NCBI GenBank assembly: GCA_004565275.1
Contig: SDOX01000021.1
Span: forward strand, 978,230-1,042,229
Length of the DNA: 64,000 nucleotides
Origin: Nannochloropsis salina CCMP1776
Lineage: Eukaryota > Sar > Eustigmatophyceae > Eustigmatales > Monodopsidaceae
Reading direction: 5' to 3'
Made by a program: the position numbers and the translations under genes. Numbering within the stretch: position 1 is the stretch's first letter; every line of letters begins with the position of its first letter. The notes beneath the pieces were generated by a model. The model did not search any database and was not told where the DNA came from. It saw nothing but the letters and a program-made list of their open reading frames with translations. Below are positions 20,233 to 29,791 of this stretch, one piece after another.

Positions 20233-20892
20233 GTTGTTGACGACTTGTCAGGTGCTTGTCCGCAAGAGACAGTCGTGTTGTGCGTTCGTCGTTTCCCCCC
20301 TTGTCTTGGTTCGCTCAAGGCGTCGAAAATATGCAAGAGGCAATTCTATGCGTAGACGTGATTATCAGAGCCTTTCTATCTTCGCACGGCTCGACTCCAT
20401 CCCTCCTCTCCTCCCTAAGGGGCACAGAAAGGCAAGCGTTTCCTCGCCTGCTCCTCAACAGACAGCAACGCCGGTGTGTCAGTCCGTCCGGACAGGTAGG
20501 CGCTGCGACACGACAACGAGACGCCCGAAGGGTGATCTGTAACGTTATGCACAAACGTGAGGTAATCAAGTGCATTGGTTTCGTAGAATGGACAATGAGT
20601 ACTTTAACCAGGCCGCAATCTTGGATCAAGACTCTGGCGCCGAAATCCTTACGGATCAAGGAGCGAGGGCTGTGGCCCATATCACCATGAAAGACCTTAC
20701 TTTCTTCTCGTCTCGTTTCCTTCATTCTTCGTGTTGTACGTTTGTATTCATCGACAATATGCAGCGTACATATCAGCTGTGCAAACTCTGTACCTGCGCT
20801 TTGAGTTTCTTTCCGGCAAGGACCTCCCCAACCTTCTTCCTAGACTTCTCACCCTACTTCATGTGTACACACATAGCTAAGTGCATGCAAAC
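20233..20892. other. Spacer upstream of the CCR4 gene, no gene seen
   Basis: About 660 bp between two minus-strand genes: the promoter of the CCR4 gene and the 3' flank of lipoamide dehydrogenase. Short frames on both strands lack domains. Confidence 0.4.
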
Positions 20893-22401
20893 TTAGAAGT
20901 GAATTGCCTTTGAGGACGTTGCCATACATGCCTCCTTGAACGCCTCCGACAACGTCGGGTGCGCGTGACAGGTGCGGGCAATGTCCTCGCTGGAGGCACC
21001 GTACTCCATGCCCAGCACACCCTCGGCAATCATCTCCCCGGCATTCGAGCCAATAATGTGGATTCCTAAAATTCTATCCGTCGTTTTATCGGACAAAATC
21101 TTCACCAATCCGTCCGCCTCGCCCACCGCTCTTGCGCGCGAATTGGCGGAGAAAGGGAAGGTGCCTTTGTTGTATTCCACGCCCATGGCCTTCAATTCCT
21201 CCTCCGTCTTTCCTGCGGCGGCGACTTCGGGATGAGTGTATATCACGCCGGGAACAGCGTCGTAGTTCACATGGCCAGCCAAGCCTTGCATCATCTCCAC
21301 CGCCGCGATTCCCTCCTCCTCCGCCTTGTGGGCCAGCATGGGCCCCACGATCGCGTCTCCGATCGCGTGGATGGAAGGTACCGAGGTTCGGAAGTGCGCG
21401 TCTACGGTGACTCGGCCCGCCTTGTCCAAGGCGATGCCCTGCTCCTCCAAGCCAATGTTGCGGGTGAAGGGCCGGCGACCAATGGCCACCAGCACTACCT
21501 CCGCGTCGAAATTCTCGGCCGCGCCGCCTGCCGCTGGCTCCAGGCTGAGGCTGACGCCATCCTCCTTGACGGTGGAGCCCACCACTTTCGTGCCAAGTTT
21601 GAATTGAATGCCTTGCTTCGCCAGAATCTTCTGGAAAGCCTGCCCGACCTCCTGGTCCAAGGAGGGGCAAATTCGATCCAGGAACTCGATGACGGTAACC
21701 TTGCTGCCGAGACGACGCCAGACCGAGCCCATTTCCAAGCCGATGACACCCCCTCCGATCACGGCCATCGACTTGGGGACGGTTTTCAACACCAGGGCGC
21801 CGGTCGAGTCGACGATGCGGCCTTTCTCGTTGTCCACGGGACAGGTAGGCAGAGGGGTCACCTCGGAGCCCGTGGCGATGAGGATATTCTTGGTTTCCAG
21901 GTCGCTTTCCCCGCCTGCGTTCAGCTTTACGTGCACGTTGTGTGGGCCCGCCACTTTTCCGAAGCCCTTCACATAGTCCACACCGTTCTTCTTGAACAAA
22001 TACTCGATACCACCCGTAAGCTGCCGCACTGCCTTATCCTTTCCTCCCATCATGGTCTTCAAGTCTACTTCCACGGAGCCATTGATTTTAATCCCGTGTT
22101 TCTTGAAGTCATGGTTGGCCTGCTCGAAGAGATGCGACGAGTGCAACAACGCCTTGGACGGGATGCACCCCACATTCAGGCAAGTCCCGCCCAGTGCACC
22201 ACGGACTTCCACGCAAGCTGTCTTCATTCCCAGTTGCGCGCCTTTGATGGCCGCGACGTAGCCCCCGGGCCCCCCTCCCACGACAACCAAATCGTACGAG
22301 GATGCAGCCGCTGCGAAGGTGCGACTTGCGTGCGTCACGACGCCGGGCGTGGGTCGTACACCCCGCAGTGCTGTCCGTAGCAGTGTACGAGACGCGAGCA
22401 T
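20893..22401 (-). CDS. Dihydrolipoamide dehydrogenase (E3), mitochondrial
   Basis: Single exon. I chose the ATG at 22401 (502 aa) because it opens a typical mitochondrial presequence (MLASRTLLRTALRG), directly before the FAD fold (YDLVVVGGGPGGYVAAIKGA). The redox disulfide is Cys74/Cys79 in GGTCLNVGCIPSKALL. The NAD-binding motif is AVIGGGVIGLEMGSVW. The second FAD site is IHAIGDAIVGPMLAHKAEEE. The C-terminal dimer interface carries the catalytic His-Glu pair (CHAHPTLSEAFKEA). The enzyme reoxidises dihydrolipoyl groups of the pyruvate, 2-oxoglutarate and branched-chain dehydrogenases and the glycine cleavage system. It is head-to-head with ProRS across about 840 bp. A 382-codon antisense frame (21232-22380) is a shadow. 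Confidence 0.96.
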   Translation of the reverse strand: MLASRTLLRTALRGVRPTPGVVTHASRTFAAAASSYDLVVVGGGPGGYVAAIKGAQLGMKTACVEVRGALGGTCLNVGCIPSKALLHSSHLFEQANHDFKKHGIKINGSVEVDLKTMMGGKDKAVRQLTGGIEYLFKKNGVDYVKGFGKVAGPHNVHVKLNAGGESDLETKNILIATGSEVTPLPTCPVDNEKGRIVDSTGALVLKTVPKSMAVIGGGVIGLEMGSVWRRLGSKVTVIEFLDRICPSLDQEVGQAFQKILAKQGIQFKLGTKVVGSTVKEDGVSLSLEPAAGGAAENFDAEVVLVAIGRRPFTRNIGLEEQGIALDKAGRVTVDAHFRTSVPSIHAIGDAIVGPMLAHKAEEEGIAAVEMMQGLAGHVNYDAVPGVIYTHPEVAAAGKTEEELKAMGVEYNKGTFPFSANSRARAVGEADGLVKILSDKTTDRILGIHIIGSNAGEMIAEGVLGMEYGASSEDIARTCHAHPTLSEAFKEACMATSSKAIHF

Positions 22402-23237
22402 TTCTTGGCGTTTTGATGGGATTTTCTGTGTAGTAAGTGGCGAGGGAAGGAGCCAAAAAATGAGCAAACGAATGTGTTCTCGCTTCTTTCTCCCCGCTTC
22501 GTGTTCTCTTCCGTCATCTGCAACGACAAACAAGAACGGGACAACGTGCCGACAAGGCTCTTCAGCCCATCACCATCATTGCAACCAATCACAGCAAGCA
22601 AGTCCATATATTTTCCCACACAACGCACGGGCACCTGGGAAAGCGCGTGCGGGGACTCCGAAGCAGCAACTTCATATTCACTCGCGTATCTCCAGGGTTT
22701 TGAACTCCCGGGGCGTGCCCCCTGCCCGTTTTTATTTCAGCCTAGCTCAGTCATGCAACAGCACCTGTATAATCCGACTTACGACTTGAGCACGAATCGT
22801 CGTGCATTGCATGGTTGAGATCAATGATTAGGAGTTGGCAAGCGGTCATATTTTATCCCACTCCGCTGCCCCCCTCTTCCTGTTCTCGGCCTCGCCGAGA
22901 ACGAATTGCTGCAAGCCTGCCCTCGGACAAAACAAATTACGATGTTATTTAGTTAATCCCGGTCCACCCCCCTCAAAAAGGACGGAGCTAAATTTATGCT
23001 TTGTTTCAAATTCCTCTGACACGACATGCTGCACCGTTGGGTGCCTGCGCAGATGAGAAATGTTGGGTTGGATTATAGGAGTATCATACCAGGCGAGGAA
23101 TCGACCTGCCCCGCATGATCGATGTGTGGATGGCAAATGGTTGAGCATCCCTATCAGACCGTACTCATTTTCTTTTCCTTTCACAAACATTCCTCGCTCA
23201 TGATGTTGCGAAGACTTAAATTGCAGGGCAGGAAATA
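22402..23237. promoter_or_regulatory. Divergent spacer between lipoamide dehydrogenase and ProRS genes
   Basis: About 840 bp that must carry both promoters. It is mixed in composition, with pyrimidine-rich stretches near 22480-22520. I see no TATA-like element or repeat I would defend. Confidence 0.35.
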
Positions 23238-25436
23238 ATGACCGACGCGGCCGTGGCCAGTCTCAGTCTGGACGATAAGGAGCTCGCTAAGGAAATAGAA
23301 GCAAGCGTCGAGGTGGGCGAGAATGCCTCCTTGGGCAAGCTGAAGGAGTTGGGCGTGTCCTTCAAGCTCTACAGCCACCCAGAGACGGCGACCATCGACA
23401 AGCAGGCAGAGCATCTCGGACACTTGCCCGGTGTCTTGACGAAAAATTTGCTCCTTCGAGACAAGAAGATTGGAACTTTCCTCATCACCGTCTTGCACGA
23501 TCGCCCTACAGACACCAAAACCATTGCCAAGCTTCTCAAGCTGGGGGGCAAGGCCAATCTACGCTTCGCGGACGAGGAGACCCTTGAGGGTCTGCTGAAG
23601 GTGAAACGAGGCGCTGTGAGCGCCTTGGCGGTGCTGAACGACACCGGGAACGCAGTGACCCTGGCTATGGATAAGGCTCTCATGGAACAACCGATTGTCA
23701 ATCTGCATCCGCTTCGCAACGATCGTACAGTTGCTATTTCCACAGCTGCCTTGCTCCAATTCGTCCATGCCGCCGGTCACGAGCCCACGATGCTGGACTT
23801 TGACTCGGTGCCAGTTGCCCCACCGCCCGGACCCGCCCCGGTCAAGGAGAAGAATCGCAGCGACTCCAAAAATGGTGGTGACAAAAGCACAGCAGTGGCC
23901 AAGGCATCAGCTTCTACACCTGGACAGACCTTGCTGGGCATCGACGTGAGCAAGAAGGACAATTTTGCCTTATGGTACACGCGGGTGATCACGTATAGCG
24001 AAATGATAGACTACTACGATATCTCCGGATGTTACATCCTCCGGCCCTGGGCCTACAGCATTTGGGAGTCCATCCAGCGCTGGCTCGACGCCGAGATCAA
24101 AGAACTGGGTGTTGAAAATTCGTACTTTCCCTTGTTTGTCCCCAAGTCCGTCCTGGAGCGCGAGAAGGACCACATCGAAGGCTTCGCGCCCGAAGTGGCC
24201 TGGGTGACGAAATCCGGAGACTCGGACCTTGCCGAGCCCATTGCCATTCGCCCGACCAGTGAGACGATCATGTACCCGCTTTTTAAGAAATGGATCCGCT
24301 CCCACCGGGACCTGCCCCTGTCTCTGAACCAGTGGAGCAACGTGGTTCGGTGGGAGTTCAAGGACCCGACGCCCTTCCTGAGAAGCCGAGAGTTCCTGTG
24401 GCAGGAGGGGCACACTGCCCATGCCACGTTCGAGGAGTCTCAAAAGATGGTCATGGATGTCCTCAACCTGTACAAGAAGGTCTACGAGGAGCTCTTGGCC
24501 GTGCCCGTCATCCAGGGCCGAAAAACGGAGATGGAGCGCTTCCCGGGCGGGGACATTACAACGACCGTGGAGGCCTACATCCATGGCTCGGGCCGCTCCG
24601 TCCAAGGGGCGACGTCGCACAACCTGGGCCAGAATTTCGGGAAAATGTTCGAGATCCAATACGAGGACAAGGCGGGGGGGCACGCGGTGCCCTGGCAGAC
24701 GTCTTGGGGGCTGACGACCCGCAGCATCGGCGTGATGATCATGGCGCACGGTGACGACAAGGGCCTCGTCCTCCCTCCCCGCGTCGCGCCCAAGCAGGTT
24801 GTGGTCATCCCCATCGTCAAAGCCAGCTTGTCTGCCGAGAACAAGGCGGCATTGCAAAGCTATGCGGAGCGAATCACCACGGACCTGAAGGCGGCTAAGA
24901 TCCGTGTGCACCTGGACCATAGGGACAACTACACGCCTGGATGGAAATACAACCACTGGGAGCAGAAGGGCGTGCCTCTCCGGCTGGAGGTAGGGCCCAT
25001 GGACCTGGACAAGGGGACGGCGAGGATGGTACGCCGAGACTCGGGTCTAAAGGTGGACTTAGCGGCCGAAGCCGTGGTGCACACCGTCCTGCATGTATTA
25101 GAGGAGATACAGGCCAATTTATTCGCCAAGTGCAAGGCGGAGCGGGACAAGAAGCTGGTCAAAGTGTGGGAGTGGAGAGATTTTGTGCCTGCCTTGGAGG
25201 AAAAGTGTGTGATTTTGACACCCTTCGTCAACGAGACGGAATGGGAGGAGGAGGTAAAGCGGAGAAGCCGGGAGGAGGCCTTGGCGGGTGAAAGTGAGGA
25301 CGCTCGGACCGCCACGTCGGCCGCGGCCAAGACACTATGCATCCCGTTTGATCAACCAGACCTTCCCCCTGGGACGAAGTGCTTTGTGAGTGGAAAGGAG
25401 GCCACCTGTTGGGTTTTATGGGGACGAAGCTATTAA
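23238..25436 (+). CDS. Prolyl-tRNA synthetase with N-terminal YbaK/ProX-like editing domain
   Basis: Single exon, 732 aa. Residues about 30-190 match the YbaK/ProX trans-editing fold (GVSFKLYSHPETATIDKQAE, GVLTKNLLLRDKK, VSALAVLND), which removes mischarged Ala or Cys from tRNA-Pro. After a Ser/Lys-rich linker the class II core of eukaryote/archaeal-type ProRS follows: YDISGCYILRPWAYSIWE, AIRPTSETIMYPLFKKWI (motif 2 region), FLRSREFLWQEGHTAHAT, TSWGLTTRSIGVMIMAHGDD (motif 3 region), then the anticodon-binding and zinc-binding-like C-terminal domains, ending in the family-typical ATCWVLWGRSY. There is no targeting peptide, so it is the cytosolic enzyme. Fused editing domains of this kind are known in some protist ProRS. 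The start is the first ATG and its context is clean. Confidence 0.95.
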   Translation: MTDAAVASLSLDDKELAKEIEASVEVGENASLGKLKELGVSFKLYSHPETATIDKQAEHLGHLPGVLTKNLLLRDKKIGTFLITVLHDRPTDTKTIAKLLKLGGKANLRFADEETLEGLLKVKRGAVSALAVLNDTGNAVTLAMDKALMEQPIVNLHPLRNDRTVAISTAALLQFVHAAGHEPTMLDFDSVPVAPPPGPAPVKEKNRSDSKNGGDKSTAVAKASASTPGQTLLGIDVSKKDNFALWYTRVITYSEMIDYYDISGCYILRPWAYSIWESIQRWLDAEIKELGVENSYFPLFVPKSVLEREKDHIEGFAPEVAWVTKSGDSDLAEPIAIRPTSETIMYPLFKKWIRSHRDLPLSLNQWSNVVRWEFKDPTPFLRSREFLWQEGHTAHATFEESQKMVMDVLNLYKKVYEELLAVPVIQGRKTEMERFPGGDITTTVEAYIHGSGRSVQGATSHNLGQNFGKMFEIQYEDKAGGHAVPWQTSWGLTTRSIGVMIMAHGDDKGLVLPPRVAPKQVVVIPIVKASLSAENKAALQSYAERITTDLKAAKIRVHLDHRDNYTPGWKYNHWEQKGVPLRLEVGPMDLDKGTARMVRRDSGLKVDLAAEAVVHTVLHVLEEIQANLFAKCKAERDKKLVKVWEWRDFVPALEEKCVILTPFVNETEWEEEVKRRSREEALAGESEDARTATSAAAKTLCIPFDQPDLPPGTKCFVSGKEATCWVLWGRSY

Positions 25437-25525
25437 GTTCTGAGGATTTACTTGCTTGAGGGAGGAGGTTGCCTCTTAAAACAAGGATACATGAGTGCGT
25501 AGCAACAAAAAAAGCGTGATACCAC

Positions 25526-26020
25526 TTATTGATTGGAGGAGCTGGTAATGTTTTGTTCCCTCTTAAACATATAACTGGTGTAGAGCGGCACGAGAAGCGC
25601 CGGAGAGACCACGTATCTGTCCTTGAACAATCCTAGAATTAAACGAAAGCAATAATTTCAAGTCCCGAAGAACCCCGCACAAAGCATAGAATGTGAATAG
25701 CAACTTGTATGATGTTTTCAGATGATACCGCCCGCAAGCTGCCTTCGCTTGCCGGCTTTTACAATGGTCAGAACGGTGTCAGAGCCGTGGGGGAGGGGGA
25801 TATGGGCCGAGACCAAGCGGGGGGGAGGAACGGGCGGCTCGCGGATGGCGAGGAGCGCTCGAACGGCCTCTGCTTAATGCCCTTCCTTTCATGCCGCAGG
25901 CGGCGTTCTAATCATTCGTTTCGAGCAGAATGAGGGCATATTACGTGATGGTAGCAATGTAGTCAGGAGAGGCGTCGGAGAGCGATGCGCGACGACGGGA
26001 AGGGAGGGTGGGATTGGCAT
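25526..26020 (-). CDS. Tentative small three-exon gene, possible single-pass membrane protein
   Basis: A phase-consistent model uses exons 26020-25945, 25869-25729 and 25632-25526 (107 aa). Donors are GTAATA and GTATCA; acceptors end GCAG and CTAG. The last exon is the most protein-like: LFKDRYVVSPALLVPLYTSY, MFKREQNITSSSNQ. It has one hydrophobic segment flanked by charged residues, in the style of small respiratory-chain subunits such as QCR8, but I cannot assign it. The middle exon gives VRALLAIREPPVPP and TVLTIVKAGKRRQ. Exon 1 is the weakest, and an alternative ATG lies 4 nt upstream in another frame. Its 5' end faces RPS21e, 120 bp away, so the two may share a promoter. Confidence 0.35.
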
Positions 26021-26140
26021 CCATTCGTTCCTCGCTTCTTCTTCGAGCCTTCGCCACAGATAGCCTCACTCATCATTGAGCTCTCCACCATCCACGCACA
26101 CAGACATCAACTTCACATTTATTGTATAATCAATTGAGAC

Positions 26141-26734
26141 ATGCAAAACGAGTCAGGTCAAAATGTGGACCTCTACATTCCCCGAAAATGGTACGTGGGA
26201 CGAGAAGCGAGAGAAGAGAGAAGCAAGGGTATCGATTGTCCTTCAGGGTAGAGAATGTAAATTGAGTTGGGTTTGACTACAAATGCTTGACTTTCGCTTG
26301 TAGTAAGCTCATGCATTAGCTTTGATGGATTCGAACGAAGAGAGAACATGTTTACATACCCTCCACCTCCCTCCCCAACTTCATGTGCAGCTCATGGACG
26401 AATCGCGTAATCCACTCCAAAGACCACGCTGCGGTGCAGGTGCGATGGGGGGGGGGTTGAATAGGAAGGCCTCGTACCAAGGAGTTGGTACTAATTTGAT
26501 GGGAGGTCGGCTGCAGTATGTTGGGGATCTATCTGTTCGCGCTCTGACAAAAAAATCCTTTTATCATTTGGGACACGGTGCTACCCACAGGTCAACGTGG
26601 CGAACGTGGATGCGAGCGGTGTATACTTACAAGGAGATTTTAAGACAATTGCAATGGCAGGGTACATCCGTGCCAAGGGGGAAGCTGACGCCGCTATGAC
26701 AGAAATGGTAAAGAAAGCTGATAGCGAGCAGTAG
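26141..26734 (+). CDS. RPS21: 40S ribosomal protein S21e
   Basis: Three short exons: 26141-26190, 26391-26439 and 26591-26734 (80 aa; the family is 80-83 aa, and the phases sum correctly). Exon 1 encodes MQNESGQNVDLYIPRK, which is almost invariant in eukaryotes. Exon 2 gives CSWTNRVIHSKDHAAVQ. Exon 3 gives VNVANVDASGVYLQGDFKTI and AMAGYIRAKGEADAAMTEMV. S21e is a small-subunit protein of the eukaryotic ribosome with no bacterial counterpart. Donors are GTACGT and GTGCGA. Exon 1 is preceded by an AT-rich stretch (ATTTATTGTATAATCAATTG). Confidence 0.95.
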
Positions 26735-27914
26735 GGAATCGAAATACGATTTGACGAGACGGGATGGCACTCGTGGAGAAAACTGGTATGCCATGCTTAC
26801 CTCGGGGGATGGAATGCCACATTGTATGTTTCAAGGTGGCGGGTGCATGATTACGCGTTGGACGCCGGCTATTTTTTCGTCCCTTTCCTGGCAAATTTTA
26901 ATTTACTCCAAAAAAAGAAAATGCCGACTTAAAAAATACGCTCGTTGTGCAAACTATGGCAAATTTTCTCTCCATTTGCAACACATTGTCGTGCTCATTT
27001 TTTGGAAGAAGAAGTTGCCTGTGGCCGTCAACTTGCTGTCACTCGTCGCTTATGGCGTGACTTTGTAATTAATGGGGTCTGCCGAAGGCGTTGCTGGTTA
27101 GGGTGACGCCTAACTGTCAGCACAAGTGTCTGGTGCAGCGTGAGGTCAAGGGGATCTGTTTCAGAGAGTGTGAACACGGGGAAATTCATCCTTCCAGCGT
27201 TCAAATCATGGTTGGGCATCTTCCCGGAAGGAGAGATGTCTTCCGTGTTAAAGCGACGGGCACCGCGTCAGGCTGGCAACAGAACAGCGTTACCGCTCCG
27301 TTTGGACGGGTGGCAGGACCGTGAAACTCTCCACTCTCACTCCCAGGGGAGTGACCTTTGATTTTTGCCGCAAGAAATAATTTTTTTTTTAAAATAAATG
27401 TGTTGAGCGAGACAGCATGCACTGCGGGAGAACAGGGAAAGTAAAAGGACTACATACACCCTCCTTCATGCCCGATATTTAGCCCCCCCAAAAAAAATAC
27501 CACCATGCTAAAACTAAGAGCTGAAGTAAAAATCCGTGTCAATTTGTTGCCGGAGAACCAGGAGATGGGCCGCCTTGCGAATTCTTGCGAGCTCTCCAAA
27601 TATGCTATTTGGAGCCGGGGGATAAAAGCCCCACGTGGACAATCGTCAAATAGAATAAAACAAGACGCAATATCAGTCTTTGTTTAAAAAAAAGATAAGC
27701 CAGCAGGCTGCAAGAGATGGCCGCAATTCATGCAGCTTGAATATTTCGCCTGTTAAATTCATTTTTATGTGCTGAATTCGATCTTCGATCCGGGTCGTCC
27801 GTGACGAGGAGCAGTATATTTCAAATAAGCACGAGAAAACGACGGTCCCTCATACGACAATCGTGTTGAATATTTTCGTCGCTTCCAACCACACGCACAC
27901 TTTCAAAACAGGTC
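26735..27914. other. AT-rich intergenic region, no supported gene
   Basis: About 1.2 kb, clearly AT-richer than the exons, with A- and T-runs (for example near 27380 and 27490). Several short frames exist, but none has a domain or a convincing exon structure, and I found no tRNA-like A/B boxes. Confidence 0.4.
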
Positions 27915-29495
27915 ATGCATTGGTATTGGTGGTACCCTTTTTTGGTTTTCGCATGCCCTCTAAGTATAGGCGCCAACTCGCAGCAGCAGCAGCAGCAGCA
28001 AAGCATCAAGGCCCATCTGCATAAAGATGCCACAACACGCCTTCATAACCATGCAAGAGACCGGCTGGCCGCAATGCTATCAAAAACTCATTCTGTCGAA
28101 TGCGCTGAAGAGGTTACCTTAGCTTATGAAGCTTTTTTGACGGCACATATCACCGAGACGCTTTTGCCTTTCGAGTCAACGTTTGTGAAGAATCAGTGCC
28201 CTAGGCCCGACGGAAACAATACAGGGGTAGCGAGCAACGACACTTATGGGCCTTCTATTGTTCACAAATTAAAAGAAGCGGACGACCTTCACATCCTGTA
28301 CATTATAACGGCGCATCGCGATTTGGATCAGGTTGTACGTCTCATCAAGGCACTGCAGGATGATGCGGAAGACATTCGTGCGTGTCTACTCACAAAATCA
28401 GGGGCAAGCGCATCCTCTTGTGAGCGAAATCATTTTGTCGTGCACATCGACGGCAAAGAGGGTCCGCTGCCGGCAAATCTACCGTTATTGACGTACGCAT
28501 CTACGTCTTCGAATGTTTATGTCATGCAAGAGGGTAGGGTGAACGTGAGCTGGGGTGGCTTCTCGGTCGTAAAGGCCACGCTCAACGCTATCTCCTACGG
28601 CTTTTACCTCAAACTACCATTCGATCGGGTTATAAATCTAAGCGGAGCCACATATCCGTTGGCCACTCCACGACAGATCCGTGCCACTTTAGCCCAGCAC
28701 CCCCTCAACGAACAGCTCATGTTCATAGACCCCACGCCCAATGTCCCCAACCCCCGAGTATGGCACTACTTCATCGAGTGCGACAACCAGATGCACCGCA
28801 TCGCCCGGTTCGGGCTCCCGAGGGGCGTACCGTTACGGACTGGCTCGCAGTGGTTCGTAATTTCCAGGGATTTTGCTCACTACCTGCTCACAGACGACAA
28901 CTTCGTTGGACCCTACACAGCCTACGCCCAGCACATACTCATCCCTGACGAGAATTTCTTCGCCACTGTTCTCAAGTCATCCCCTTACTGTCATCATCAT
29001 CGCAACACAAACTACCTCCATCTGACATTTGACGTGTGGGAAGACGAGAAAGGAGCGGCCGCAGACCCGAGCAAATGTCTCCAACCCGACCCTCGTATCT
29101 GCGGCCGGTCTCCTTTATTGGTGCGAACGGAGGAGATCGATCATCTGATCCCGCGGCCAGGCGCTGATATGCCCGCAGAACCAAAGCGAGAAACATTTCT
29201 TTTCGCGCGTAAATTCGATTCTAATGCGAGTGTCGCGGTACTGGACGAAATTGACCGGCGACTGGCCTGGCAACGAGCGCGTGAACGGGAGTCTTTGGTT
29301 GCAGAAATTGCCGCCGCAAGTGTGGCCTTTCCACTGGGAGAAAATTGTGGGGACAAAGGCTGTGTTGCCAATGGCTGTACAAAGCAAGACGATGTCGAGG
29401 GCAATATTCCTCCCGAGGGTCATGTAGATAAGGAAATGCCGCTGCCGAGTGTCTTACGAGAGCACGGCATTGCGCTCGAATCAATACAATGGTGA
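27915..29495 (+). CDS. GT14 (core-2/I-branching, xylosyltransferase-like) glycosyltransferase
   Basis: Single exon, 526 aa. The first 21 residues (HWYWWYPFLVFACPLSIG) are a signal peptide or signal anchor. A Gln run from CAG repeats follows (27979-28000). The GT14 core spans about residues 125-400: LHILYIITAHRDLDQVVRLI, FVVHIDGK, VYVMQEGRVNVSWGGFSVVK, FDRVINLSGATYPLATP, GSQWFVISRDFAHYLL, ILIPDENFFATVL and NTNYLHLTFDVWE. Family members transfer N-acetylglucosamine, xylose or glucuronic acid to protein-linked or cell-wall glycans in the Golgi. The Glu in PDENFF is at the position of the family's proposed catalytic base. The C-terminal 110 residues are not conserved by eye. The acceptor cannot be told from sequence. 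Confidence 0.88.
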   Translation: MHWYWWYPFLVFACPLSIGANSQQQQQQQSIKAHLHKDATTRLHNHARDRLAAMLSKTHSVECAEEVTLAYEAFLTAHITETLLPFESTFVKNQCPRPDGNNTGVASNDTYGPSIVHKLKEADDLHILYIITAHRDLDQVVRLIKALQDDAEDIRACLLTKSGASASSCERNHFVVHIDGKEGPLPANLPLLTYASTSSNVYVMQEGRVNVSWGGFSVVKATLNAISYGFYLKLPFDRVINLSGATYPLATPRQIRATLAQHPLNEQLMFIDPTPNVPNPRVWHYFIECDNQMHRIARFGLPRGVPLRTGSQWFVISRDFAHYLLTDDNFVGPYTAYAQHILIPDENFFATVLKSSPYCHHHRNTNYLHLTFDVWEDEKGAAADPSKCLQPDPRICGRSPLLVRTEEIDHLIPRPGADMPAEPKRETFLFARKFDSNASVAVLDEIDRRLAWQRARERESLVAEIAAASVAFPLGENCGDKGCVANGCTKQDDVEGNIPPEGHVDKEMPLPSVLREHGIALESIQW

Positions 29496-29791
29496 TCATG
29501 CGACAACAGGAACATGTAACTTACAAAGCAGCAACGGATGTAATTGACGACAAATCAGTTTCTTTCGCGCTTATTTCGAAGTCGCGTCAACTTTTGAGAG
29601 CCTTTTTCCGATCATGTAAATATACCCAGTATCGGAATTTTCCCTGAATGAGAGGCCCGTGTTATAAACATTAGGACATTAACACTTCAAATATGTAACG
29701 TTTTGAACAGCATCGTCACTAATGTCAGTCCATATCCGCCGAATCGCACCTATCTGTGCCGGGACCCGCCAGGTTGTCTTCTCGTGCTTCA

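Noticed and set aside
21232-22380. 382-codon plus-strand open frame opposite lipoamide dehydrogenase
   Set aside because: Antisense shadow of a highly conserved enzyme; the translation is His/Arg-rich without motifs.
23970-24956. 328-codon minus-strand frame opposite ProRS
   Set aside because: Lies inside the conserved catalytic core of ProRS on the other strand; no domain.
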